64,000 nt of DNA from Sphingomonas_O sp965248885 (GTDB taxonomy: Bacteria; Pseudomonadota; Alphaproteobacteria; Sphingomonadales; Sphingomonadaceae), in NCBI GenBank assembly GCA_965248885.1, contig OZ252211.1, positions 2,046,001 through 2,110,000 on the forward strand. Reading direction: 5' to 3'. The notes below the pieces were generated by a model. It saw only the letters and a program-made list of their open reading frames with translations. It made no database searches and had not been told where the DNA came from. Positions 15,841-23,657 of this stretch are shown here, one piece after another. Position numbers and translations under genes: made by a program. The stretch's first letter is position 1, and every line of letters begins with the position of its first letter.

Positions 15841-16701
15841 TCAGGCTTCCTCGCTCGTGGTGGCGCCCGATTCGGTCTGCGCATCGATCTGTGCGTCGAC
15901 CTGGCCCGCGCCCGCTTCGTCCGACGCCATCACGCCTGCGGCGACGGCATCGGCGCCGGGTAGCGGCTCCATGTCATGGACGGCGCCCGGCTCGACTTCG
16001 GCCGTCGTCGGTTCCTCGTCATGCGCCTTGCTGCGGATCGATGCCGGATAAGGCGCATCGGCGTGGCGTGCGACCTTCACCGCGTCCTTGACCGTCAGCC
16101 AGGTGCCTTTGTGCCCCGGCACCGAACCCTTAACGAACAACAGCCCGCGCAGGACGTCGGTCGAGACGATCTCGAGATTTTGCTGCGTGCGTTCGGCGTC
16201 GCCCATATGGCCCGCCATCTTCTTGCCCTTGAACACCTTGCCGGGATCCTGGCGCTGGCCGGTGCTCCCGAGCGAACGGTGCGACACCGAGACGCCGTGC
16301 GAGGCGCGAAGCCCGCCGAAACCCCAGCGCTTCATGCCGCCCTGAAAACCCTTGCCCTGCGTATGGCCCGACACGTCGACGAGCTGCCCGGGAACGAAAT
16401 GGTCGGCTGAAATCTCGGCTCCCACATCGACCAGCGCATCGTCGGCGACGCGGAATTCGACCAGGCGCGCCTTGGGCTCGACCTCGGCCTTCGCGAAATG
16501 CCCGCGTTGCGGCTTGGCGACGTTCTTGGCCTTGGCGGTACCAGCGCCCAGCTGTACGGCAACATAGCCGTCGCGATCGGCCGTGCGGTGCGCGACCACC
16601 TGGTTGCCCTCGAGCGCCAGGACGGTGACGGGCACATGGCGGCCGTCGTCCTGGAACAGGCGGGTCATCCCCATCTTCTTCGCGATCACGCCAGTGCGCA
16701 T
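15841..16701 (-). CDS. rplC: 50S ribosomal protein L3 with acidic C-terminal tail
   Basis: Assembly-initiator protein with a long loop reaching the peptidyl transferase centre. The core starts MRTGVIAKKMGMTRLF and includes the HFVPGQLVDVSGHTQGKGFQG and SHRSLGSTGQRQDPGKVFKGKKMAGHMG regions. It is about 286 residues, against 209 in E. coli. The extra part is a roughly 65-residue Ala/Glu/Asp/Thr-rich tail after RSKAHDEE. An ATG two codons upstream (16707) is possible, but 16701 has the better spacing from GGAG. It is separated from rpsJ by a 220-bp spacer with palindromes. Confidence 0.94.
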   Translation of the reverse strand: MRTGVIAKKMGMTRLFQDDGRHVPVTVLALEGNQVVAHRTADRDGYVAVQLGAGTAKAKNVAKPQRGHFAKAEVEPKARLVEFRVADDALVDVGAEISADHFVPGQLVDVSGHTQGKGFQGGMKRWGFGGLRASHGVSVSHRSLGSTGQRQDPGKVFKGKKMAGHMGDAERTQQNLEIVSTDVLRGLLFVKGSVPGHKGTWLTVKDAVKVARHADAPYPASIRSKAHDEEPTTAEVEPGAVHDMEPLPGADAVAAGVMASDEAGAGQVDAQIDAQTESGATTSEEA

Positions 16702-16839
16702 GACCATGCTCCTTCATAGCAGAGGCGCGCACCGGAAGACCCGCTACGCGCTTGGCATTGCCCGAATAACGATACGTGCCCCGTCCGGGCGTTTCCTCAC
16801 CGATCGGGAGGAGGACGGGGACGCAGCCCGGACAATGCA

Positions 16840-16864
16840 CCCACGAAAGCATTGCTTTCGTGGG
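16840..16864. repeat. 12-bp perfect palindrome in the rpsJ-rplC spacer
   Basis: Arms of 12 bp flank a single central base. Further short G/C-rich inverted repeats lie on both sides of it (16780-16920). The spacer between rpsJ and rplC is normally short, so this is likely inserted repeat DNA that will fold in the polycistronic mRNA. Confidence 0.7.
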
Positions 16865-16924
16865 ACCGCAAAGCCCGGCGGTATCCCTTATCTCGCCCCC
16901 GACCTGAATCGGGGAGCGCGGCCA

Positions 16925-17236
16925 CTAGGCCAGTTTGATCTCGACGTCAACGCCGGCGGCAAGGTCGAGCTTCATCAGGGCGTCGACCGTCTGCGGCGTC
17001 GGCTGCACGATGTCGAGCAGCCGCTTGTACGTGCGCACCTCGAACTGCTCGCGCGACTTTTTGTCGACGTGAGGCCCGCGGTTGACGGTGAATTTCTCGA
17101 TGCGCGTCGGCAACGGAATCGGACCACGGATCAGGGCACCGGTGCGCTTGGCCGTATCGGCAATGTCGCCGGTCGCCTGGTCGAGCACCCGGTGATCGAA
17201 TGCCTTCAGACGAATGCGGATATTCTGCGTTTCCAT
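16925..17236 (-). CDS. rpsJ: 30S ribosomal protein S10 (NusE)
   Basis: Head protein of the small subunit and, as NusE, a partner of NusB and NusG in antitermination. The 103-residue protein starts METQNIRIRLKAFDHRVLDQ and has the conserved GALIRGPIPLPTRIEKFTVNRGPHVDKKSREQFE-like core with the histidine-containing loop. It lies downstream of tuf but after a strong intrinsic terminator, so it probably has its own promoter in the spacer 17237-17351 or depends on readthrough. Confidence 0.97.
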   Translation of the reverse strand: METQNIRIRLKAFDHRVLDQATGDIADTAKRTGALIRGPIPLPTRIEKFTVNRGPHVDKKSREQFEVRTYKRLLDIVQPTPQTVDALMKLDLAAGVDVEIKLA

Positions 17237-17290
17237 GCCTAATCCCTAAGGGTCCACCGATGCGAAAGAGCGCGCCTGTTTTGCAGGCCT

Positions 17291-17340
17291 TCAAAAACAG
17301 TCGAGCCGCCCGGTCGCTTCAAGACGACCGGGCGGCTCTG
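17291..17340 (-). terminator. Intrinsic terminator downstream of tuf
   Basis: Perfect 14-bp GC-rich stem, 17303-17316 with 17325-17338, on an eight-base loop. On the minus strand it is followed by GACTGTTTTTG, giving a U-run. It lies 12 bp after the tuf stop codon and would separate tuf transcripts from rpsJ. Confidence 0.85.
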
Positions 17341-17351
17341 ATTCGTACCTA

Positions 17352-18542
17352 CTACTTCGTGACCGAAGCGACAACCCCCGAACCGACGGTGCGACCGCCT
17401 TCGCGGATCGAGAAGCGAAGCCCCTGCTCCATCGCGATCGGCGCGATCAGCTTGACGCCGAGCTGCACATTGTCGCCGGGCATGACCATCTCGGTCCCCT
17501 CGGGCAGCACGACTTCGCCGGTCACGTCGGTGGTCCGGAAGTAGAATTGCGGACGATAGTTGGCGAAGAACGGCGTGTGACGGCCGCCCTCGTCCTTCGA
17601 CAGCACATAGACTTCCGACTGGAATTCGGTGTGCGGCTTGATCGAGCCGGGCTTGCAGAGAACCTGGCCGCGCTCGACTTCCTCACGTCCCACGCCGCGG
17701 ATCAGCGCGCCGATGTTGTCGCCCGCCTGGCCCTGGTCGAGCAGCTTCCTGAACATCTCGACGCCGGTGACGACGGTCTTGCGCGTGTCCTTGATGCCGA
17801 CAATCTCGACTTCCTCGCCGACCTTGACGATGCCGGTCTCGACGCGACCGGTGACGACGGTACCGCGACCCGAGATCGAGAAGACATCCTCGATTGGCAT
17901 CAGGAACGGCTTGTCGAGCGGACGCGCAGGCTGCGGGATCCAGCTGTCGACCGCTGCCATCAGCTTGAGCACGGCGTCGTGGCCGATTTCGGGCTGCTTG
18001 TCGTCGAGCGCGCACACCGCCGAACCCTGGATGATCGGAATATTGTCGCCGTCGAAATCATACTTAGACAGGAGCTCGCGAATCTCGAGCTCGACGAGCT
18101 CGAGGATCTCGGCGTCGTCGACGAGGTCGACCTTGTTCATGAACACGACCATCTGCGGCACGCCGACCTGGCGTGCCAGCAGAATGTGTTCGCGCGTCTG
18201 CGGCATCGGGCCGTCGGTCGCCGACACGACGAGGATCGCGCCGTCCATCTGCGCGGCACCGGTGATCATGTTCTTCACATAATCGGCATGGCCCGGGCAA
18301 TCGACGTGCGCATAATGGCGGTCGGCCGTCTCATACTCGACGTGCGCGGTCGAGATCGTGATGCCACGCTCACGCTCCTCGGGCGCCTTGTCGATGTTTG
18401 CGTAGCTCGTGAAGGTCGCGCCGCCCGTTTCGGCCAGAACCTTGGTGATCGCCGCCGTCAGGCTGGTCTTGCCATGGTCGACGTGACCGATGGTGCCGAT
18501 GTTGCAGTGCGGCTTGTTCCGCTCGAATTTTGCCTTCGCCAT
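17352..18542 (-). CDS. tuf: Elongation factor Tu
   Basis: GTPase that delivers aminoacyl-tRNA to the ribosome. The 396-residue protein is full length and highly conserved. It has GHVDHGKT (residues 19-26), the switch II DCPGHADYVKNM motif, NKVD near residue 137, and the three-domain architecture ending in EGGRTVGSGVVASVTK. It normally follows fusA in the str operon, but here the next gene upstream is selO, so it may be a second tuf copy or the result of a rearrangement. A strong terminator follows it. Confidence 0.97.
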   Translation of the reverse strand: MAKAKFERNKPHCNIGTIGHVDHGKTSLTAAITKVLAETGGATFTSYANIDKAPEERERGITISTAHVEYETADRHYAHVDCPGHADYVKNMITGAAQMDGAILVVSATDGPMPQTREHILLARQVGVPQMVVFMNKVDLVDDAEILELVELEIRELLSKYDFDGDNIPIIQGSAVCALDDKQPEIGHDAVLKLMAAVDSWIPQPARPLDKPFLMPIEDVFSISGRGTVVTGRVETGIVKVGEEVEIVGIKDTRKTVVTGVEMFRKLLDQGQAGDNIGALIRGVGREEVERGQVLCKPGSIKPHTEFQSEVYVLSKDEGGRHTPFFANYRPQFYFRTTDVTGEVVLPEGTEMVMPGDNVQLGVKLIAPIAMEQGLRFSIREGGRTVGSGVVASVTK

Positions 18543-18743
18543 TTTTCTTCCTTCTCAGGCGCGCCACCATGCGAACGGCGGACCGCGTCTTCCCTCAAAA
18601 CTGCCTGTTGGAACGGGGCCGTCCCCACACGTCGATAGCCCGGCAAACCCACCCGGCCACATGCGAAGGCGCGCCCATAGCGAGTCGGCTCGGCGCGCGC
18701 AAGGCACTTGCATGACGGTCACGGGGTCGTCTCGACATTGCGC

Positions 18744-20174
18744 TCATAGGGTGGCGAGCGCCGCGCCCATGTCGCGGACCGCCGCGACCTTGGCTTCGAG
18801 CGGGTGCCAGTCGTCGTCGCGGTCGATCGCACCCCAGATTTCCTCGACCTCGGCGATGGGCATCGAACAGGGCGCGTCCTGCTGCCAATAGCGGTGGCGG
18901 GGCGCGGCGAGCGCTTCGTAACCGGCGACCGCTTCGCGAAATGCCGCGAAGTCTTCGCCCGCATAAGCCTCCCCCGCCCTGCGCAGATCGCTCCCGCGCA
19001 GATCGCCGCCGCGCCAGTCGAAGAAGAACCGGTCGATGCCGACCTGCGACGCGACCAGCGCGGCCTCCATCGACTGGACGAGCGCGACATCCGCGTCGCC
19101 GCCCCTTGCGACGACGCCGAGCCGCCACAGCATCCGCTCGACGAGCGCCGCGCGATAGGCCGGCGCGAACGCGTCGACTGTGGCGGCGAGCGCATCCTGC
19201 GGCGCGATTGACGTCAGCGCGATGGCGAGCTGGACCACGTCCCAGTGGATCGCCTCGGCCTGCCGCCCGAACGCATAGAGCCCGGCCGCATCGAAATAGG
19301 CGGCGGTGAAGCCGGTGTCGAAGGTCGGCGCGAACCGCCAGGGGCCGTAATCGAAGCTTTCGCCGGTGACGTTGATATTGTCCGAATTGAGGACGCCGTG
19401 GACGAACCCCGCCGCCATATAGCTCGCCGCGAGCCGCGCGGTGCGCTCCGCGACGTAACGCAGCAGCCGCACCGGCCCGTCGTCACCCATGGGCTCACCA
19501 AAATAGACGTCGAGGACATAGGCGGTCAGCCGCTCGAGGTCGTCGGTCAGCCCGAGCGTCGCCAGCCGCTGGAAACTGCCGATGCGGATATGCCCGTGGC
19601 TGAGCCGCACCATTACCGCCGACCGTGTCGGCGACGGCTCGTCGCCGCGGTGGAGCGCCTCGCCGGTTTCGATGAGCGAGAACGTACGCGACGTCTCGAC
19701 GCCGAGCGCCTCGAGCATTTCGGTCGCGAGGATCTCACGCACCCCGCCCTTCAGCGTCAGCCGCCCGTCGCCGAAGCGGCTGTACGGCGTCGTCCCCGAT
19801 CCCTTGGTGCCGAAATCCATTAGCCGCCCAGGCGTGTCACGACCCCCGACTTCGCGACCCCCGACTTCGCGACATTGCGCAAACAGGAACCCGCGTCCGT
19901 CGCCGATGTCGGGATTGTACACGCGGAACTGATGCCCGTGGTACCGCAGCGCAAGCGGCCGTGGCAGGCTGCCCGGGAGCGGCGCGAACCGCCCGAAATA
20001 ATCGATCCACGCCGCGTCGCCGAGCGTATCGAGCCCGACAGTGGCGGCGGCGCGATCGTTGCGAAAGCGAAGCCGGTGTTCGGGGAAGCTTGCCGCCACG
20101 ACGGGATCGGCGAGGAAGCCGGCGACGCGTTCGATGTCGCGTGCCGGGGCGAAGTGTTGCGTGTCGGCGGCCAT
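18744..20174 (-). CDS. selO: Protein adenylyltransferase SelO (YdiU)
   Basis: Pseudokinase-fold enzyme that transfers AMP from ATP onto Ser, Thr or Tyr of target proteins, linked to oxidative stress responses in characterised homologues. The 476-residue protein has the family motifs: LALRYHGHQFRVYNPDIGDGR, MDFGTKGSGTTPYSRFGDGRLTLKGGVRE, SFSLIETGEAL-like and SHGHIRIGSFQ segments, and the metal-binding HGVLNSDNINVTGESFDYGP motif. No C-terminal selenocysteine or cysteine motif is visible. The ATG at 20174 fits the family. A perfect 15-bp tandem duplication adds five residues (REVGG) before the GTKGSGTTP motif. It is divergent from the hydrolase gene with 36 bp between starts. Confidence 0.93.
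   Translation of the reverse strand: MAADTQHFAPARDIERVAGFLADPVVAASFPEHRLRFRNDRAAATVGLDTLGDAAWIDYFGRFAPLPGSLPRPLALRYHGHQFRVYNPDIGDGRGFLFAQCREVGGREVGGRDTPGRLMDFGTKGSGTTPYSRFGDGRLTLKGGVREILATEMLEALGVETSRTFSLIETGEALHRGDEPSPTRSAVMVRLSHGHIRIGSFQRLATLGLTDDLERLTAYVLDVYFGEPMGDDGPVRLLRYVAERTARLAASYMAAGFVHGVLNSDNINVTGESFDYGPWRFAPTFDTGFTAAYFDAAGLYAFGRQAEAIHWDVVQLAIALTSIAPQDALAATVDAFAPAYRAALVERMLWRLGVVARGGDADVALVQSMEAALVASQVGIDRFFFDWRGGDLRGSDLRRAGEAYAGEDFAAFREAVAGYEALAAPRHRYWQQDAPCSMPIAEVEEIWGAIDRDDDWHPLEAKVAAVRDMGAALATL
19841..19870. repeat. 15-bp tandem duplication inside selO
   Basis: Two perfect adjacent copies of a 15-bp unit encode REVGG twice in frame. The repeat is probably a recent slippage event, and the reading frame is kept. 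Confidence 0.9.
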
Positions 20175-20210
20175 GCGCCGATATGGCGGCGGGGCAGCGG
20201 AGCGGCAAGC

Positions 20211-21086
20211 TTGGCGTACAGCGACGGCTATTGGTGGTCGAACGACGGATTGCGGCTGCATTACCGCGACTATCACGGGGTCGAGGTCGGGGCCGGGGGT
20301 GGCGACGCGCGGCCGCCGATCCTGTGCCTGCCCGGGCTGACCCGCAATGCGCGCGATTTCGAAGCATTGGCCGAGCGGCTTGCACCGGCATGGCGCGTGA
20401 TCGCGGTCGACCTGCGCGGGCGCGGCGAAAGCGGTTACGCCAAGGACCCGATGAGCTATGTTCCGCTCGTCTATGCGCAGGACCTCGAGCGGCTGATCGC
20501 CGAGCTCGCGCTGACGCGGTTCGTCGTGTTCGGTACCTCGCTCGGCGGGCTGCTCGCGATGCTGCTCGGCGCAAGCGGGCGCGAGCGCGTCGCAGGCGTG
20601 CTGCTCAACGACATCGGCCCCGACATCGAGGCGGCGGGGCTCGTCCGTATTCGCGGCAGCGTGGGGCGCGCGGGATCATGGCCGACATGGGTGCACGCCG
20701 CGCGCGCACTGTCGGAGGTGCACGGCGACATCTATCCCGATTATGCGCTCGCCGACTGGCTGGGAATGGCCAAACGCCTTTTGAAACTGACGCCGGCGGG
20801 TCGCATCGTCCCCGATTACGACAAGCGCATCGCCGAGCCGTTCCGCCTGCCCGGTGGCGAGGCGGGGGTCGATCTGTGGCCGACGCTCGCCGCGCTCGCG
20901 GAGGTGCCGACGCTGATCATCCGGGGCGCGCTGTCCGACATTCTGTCGGCGGACACGGTCGCGCGGATGCAGGCGGCGCTTCCGCAGGCCGCGGTGGTGA
21001 CAATTCCCGCGACAGGCCATGCGCCGACGCTCGACGAACCCGTCGCCGCCGCCGCGATCGATACGCTGCTCGCGCGCATCGGATGA
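20211..21086 (+). CDS. Alpha/beta hydrolase
   Basis: Soluble alpha/beta-hydrolase of 291 residues. It shows the oxyanion-hole strand and loop LCLPGLTRNARDFE, the nucleophile elbow GTSLGG (serine in GxSxG), and a C-terminal ATGHAPTLDEP motif carrying the catalytic histidine; the LIIRGALSDILS stretch would hold the acid. The start is TTG at 20211, placed eight bases after GGAG; no in-frame ATG fits. It overlaps the next gene by four bases (ATGA), so hydrolase and glycosyltransferase are coupled. The substrate is unknown. Confidence 0.85.
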   Translation: MAYSDGYWWSNDGLRLHYRDYHGVEVGAGGGDARPPILCLPGLTRNARDFEALAERLAPAWRVIAVDLRGRGESGYAKDPMSYVPLVYAQDLERLIAELALTRFVVFGTSLGGLLAMLLGASGRERVAGVLLNDIGPDIEAAGLVRIRGSVGRAGSWPTWVHAARALSEVHGDIYPDYALADWLGMAKRLLKLTPAGRIVPDYDKRIAEPFRLPGGEAGVDLWPTLAALAEVPTLIIRGALSDILSADTVARMQAALPQAAVVTIPATGHAPTLDEPVAAAAIDTLLARIG

Positions 21087-22219
21087 CGCCCGTCGCGATC
21101 CTTCATTGCCACTCGACCTTCGCGCTCGGCGGCAAGGAGGCGCGCGCGGCGGCACTGATGAACGCTTTCGGGGACCGCGCGCGGCACACGGTCATCAGCT
21201 CGGTCAGCGGTGCGCTCGACGCGCGCGCCGCGGTCGCCCCCGGCATCGCCGTCGCGTATCCCGACGACCACCCCTCGCTGACCGGACGCCCGGGGCTTGC
21301 GCGGTATCGCGAGATCGCGCGCTATATGGCGCGCTTCGACCTCGTGCTGACCTATAATTGGGGCGCGATGGACGCGGTGCTCGCGCGGCGCGTCGCGGGC
21401 GGGCCGCCGCTCGTCCATCACGAGGACGGCTTCAACGCCGACGAGAATGCGCGGCTGAAGACCGAGCGCACATTGTTGCGCCGCATCGCGCTGCCAGCCG
21501 CGGCGGCGATCGTCGTTCCGTCGCAGACACTCGAGACGATCGCGCTGACCATCTGGAAACAGCCGCGCGCCAGGGTCACGCGCATCCCCAACGGCATCGA
21601 CGTCGCGCGCTATGCCGAGCCGCCACGACCGAGCGCCATTCCCGGTTTCAAGCGTCGGGCAGGCGAGATCGTCATCGGTACCCTCGCAGGGTTACGCGCG
21701 GTCAAGAACATCCCGCGCCTCGTCGAGGCAGCGTTGTCGATCCCTCGGACGCGGCTGGTCGTCGTGGGCGAAGGACCCGAGCGCGATGCGATCGTCGCCG
21801 CCGCCGAAGCGATCGGCGCGCGCGAACGGCTGCTGCTGCCCGGCTTCCTCGCCGACCCAGCCCGCTACATCGGGCTGTTCGACATCTTTGCGCTGTCGTC
21901 GGACAGCGAGCAATTCCCGATCGCGCTCGTCGAGGCAATGGCGGCGGGCCTGCCGGTGGTCGCGACCGACGTCGGCGACGTGCGCGCGATGCTGCCACAC
22001 GCCAATGCCCGCTTCGTCGTGCCGCGCGATGCCGTGGCGTTGACGGCCGCGCTGCGCCAGCTGGTCGCCGACGCGGGGTTGCGCCGGACGCTCGGCGCGG
22101 CCAATCGCGTACACGCTGTCCAAAATTACGACGCCATGCATATGTTTGCCGCCTATGCGCGTATCTACGATCGCGCACTCGGTGAAACGACGCAGCATTT
22201 CACGGAAAGCCGACTATAG
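21083..22219 (+). CDS. Glycosyltransferase family 4 (GT-B fold)
   Basis: Retaining GT-B glycosyltransferase of 378 residues. The N-terminal half contains the start ILHCHSTFALGGKEARA and a conserved HHEDGF region; the C-terminal Glycos_transf_1 domain has VGEGPERDAI, LLPGFLADPARYI and the E-x7-E motif in SEQFPIALVEAMAAGLPVV. It probably transfers an activated sugar to a cell-envelope lipid or polysaccharide. No polysaccharide cluster surrounds it. It is coupled to the hydrolase gene by an ATGA overlap. Confidence 0.85.
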   Translation: MTPVAILHCHSTFALGGKEARAAALMNAFGDRARHTVISSVSGALDARAAVAPGIAVAYPDDHPSLTGRPGLARYREIARYMARFDLVLTYNWGAMDAVLARRVAGGPPLVHHEDGFNADENARLKTERTLLRRIALPAAAAIVVPSQTLETIALTIWKQPRARVTRIPNGIDVARYAEPPRPSAIPGFKRRAGEIVIGTLAGLRAVKNIPRLVEAALSIPRTRLVVVGEGPERDAIVAAAEAIGARERLLLPGFLADPARYIGLFDIFALSSDSEQFPIALVEAMAAGLPVVATDVGDVRAMLPHANARFVVPRDAVALTAALRQLVADAGLRRTLGAANRVHAVQNYDAMHMFAAYARIYDRALGETTQHFTESRL

Positions 22220-22253
22220 TTATGGATCAACGCCCCGTCAGGAGTTTCGAAGT

Positions 22254-23657
22254 TTGTTCAAGGGTCTGAGCCCCGTTGCCTATCGCGGACGCGAAGTCTG
22301 GCCGCTGATCGAGGGCGGCAAGGGCGTTTCTGCGTCGAACCATGCGAGCGCAGGGGCGTGGGCAGCGGCGGGCGGCATCGGGACCGTCAGCGCGGTCAAT
22401 GCCGACAGCTACGACCCGACCGGCAAGATCATACCGCAGGTGTATGCGATGCGCACGCGCCAGGAACGCCATCAGGAGCTGATCCAGTACGCGATCGACG
22501 GCGCGGTCGAACAGGTCAAACGCGCGTACGACATCGCCAGCGGCCGGGGCGCGATCAACATCAACGTGTTGTGGGAAATGGGCGGCGCGCAGCCGATCCT
22601 CCACGGCGTGCTCGAACGGACCCGGGGGCTGGTCGCGGGCGTCACCTGTGGCGCGGGCATGCCGTACAAGCTGTCCGAGATCACGGCATCGTACGGCGTC
22701 AGCTATCTGCCGATCATCAGCTCTGCGCGTGCGTTCCGCGCCTTGTGGAAGCGCGCCTATTCGAAGGCCGCCGATTATCTGTCGGCGGTGGTTTACGAAG
22801 ATCCGTGGCTCGCGGGCGGCCACAACGGGCTGTCGAATGCCGAAAACCCGCGCGTGCCCGAGCCGCCGCTGCCGCGCGTCCGCGCGCTGCGCGAGACGAT
22901 GCGAGAGGGCGGCATCCCCGATTCGACGCCCATCGTGATGGCCGGCGGTGTCTGGTACCTGCGCGACTGGGAAGAGTGGATCGACAACCCCGAGCTGGGG
23001 CAGGTCGCGTTCCAGTTCGGCACGCGCCCGCTGCTGACGCAGGAAAGCCCGATCCCGCAGGGGTGGAAAGACCTGCTGACGACGATCGAGGAGGGCGATG
23101 TCCTGCTCCATCAATTCTCGCCGACAGGCTTCTATTCGTCGGCGGTGCGCAACCCTTTCCTGCGCAACCTCGAAGCGCGCAGCGAACGACAGATCGCCTT
23201 TTCGGTCGCCACCGCGGGCGACCATACGCACCAGCTCGACGTGGGGGTGAAGGGGCGGAATTTCTGGGTGACGCGCGGCGACCTGATGCGCGCGCGCGGC
23301 TGGTACGGCGCCGGCTTTACCGAAGCGCTCAAGACGCCCGCCAACACGCTCGTCTTCGTGACGCCCGAGGAAAAGGCGACGATTCGCAAGGACCAGGCCG
23401 ACTGCATGGGGTGCCTTTCACACTGCGCCTTTTCGGCGTGGAAGGACCATGACGACTGGTCGACCGGCTATCTCGCCGATCCGCGCAGCTTTTGTATCCA
23501 AAAGACGCTTCAGGACGTGGCGCATGGCGAGCCGGTCGACGACAACCTCGTCTTCGCCGGGCACGGCGCGTTCCAGTTCAACCGCGACCCCTTTTATTCC
23601 AACGGCTTCGTGCCGACGGTCAGGCAGCTGGTCGAGCGGATCCGCACGGGGGATTAG
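22254..23657 (+). CDS. Nitronate monooxygenase-family flavin oxidoreductase with C-terminal Cys cluster
   Basis: FMN-dependent oxidoreductase of the 2-nitropropane dioxygenase/YrpB family, about 467 residues. The TIM-barrel part shows GGIGTVSAVN, NINVLWEMGG and CGAGMPYKLSEI, and a phosphate-binding MAGGVWYL segment. The protein is longer than classic nitronate monooxygenases and ends in a domain with C384, C387, C391 and C414 (CMGCLSHC then FC), which could bind a metal or Fe-S cluster. The TTG at 22254 is chosen because GGAG lies nine bases before it. It ends in a four-base overlap with the convergent Amt-like gene. The true substrate is unknown. Confidence 0.82.
   Translation: MFKGLSPVAYRGREVWPLIEGGKGVSASNHASAGAWAAAGGIGTVSAVNADSYDPTGKIIPQVYAMRTRQERHQELIQYAIDGAVEQVKRAYDIASGRGAININVLWEMGGAQPILHGVLERTRGLVAGVTCGAGMPYKLSEITASYGVSYLPIISSARAFRALWKRAYSKAADYLSAVVYEDPWLAGGHNGLSNAENPRVPEPPLPRVRALRETMREGGIPDSTPIVMAGGVWYLRDWEEWIDNPELGQVAFQFGTRPLLTQESPIPQGWKDLLTTIEEGDVLLHQFSPTGFYSSAVRNPFLRNLEARSERQIAFSVATAGDHTHQLDVGVKGRNFWVTRGDLMRARGWYGAGFTEALKTPANTLVFVTPEEKATIRKDQADCMGCLSHCAFSAWKDHDDWSTGYLADPRSFCIQKTLQDVAHGEPVDDNLVFAGHGAFQFNRDPFYSNGFVPTVRQLVERIRTGD

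Noticed and set aside
19961..22219. A 752-codon fusion of hydrolase-region sequence with the glycosyltransferase.
   Set aside because: The upstream part is out of frame with the real hydrolase; the glycosyltransferase begins at the ATG 21083 that overlaps the hydrolase stop.
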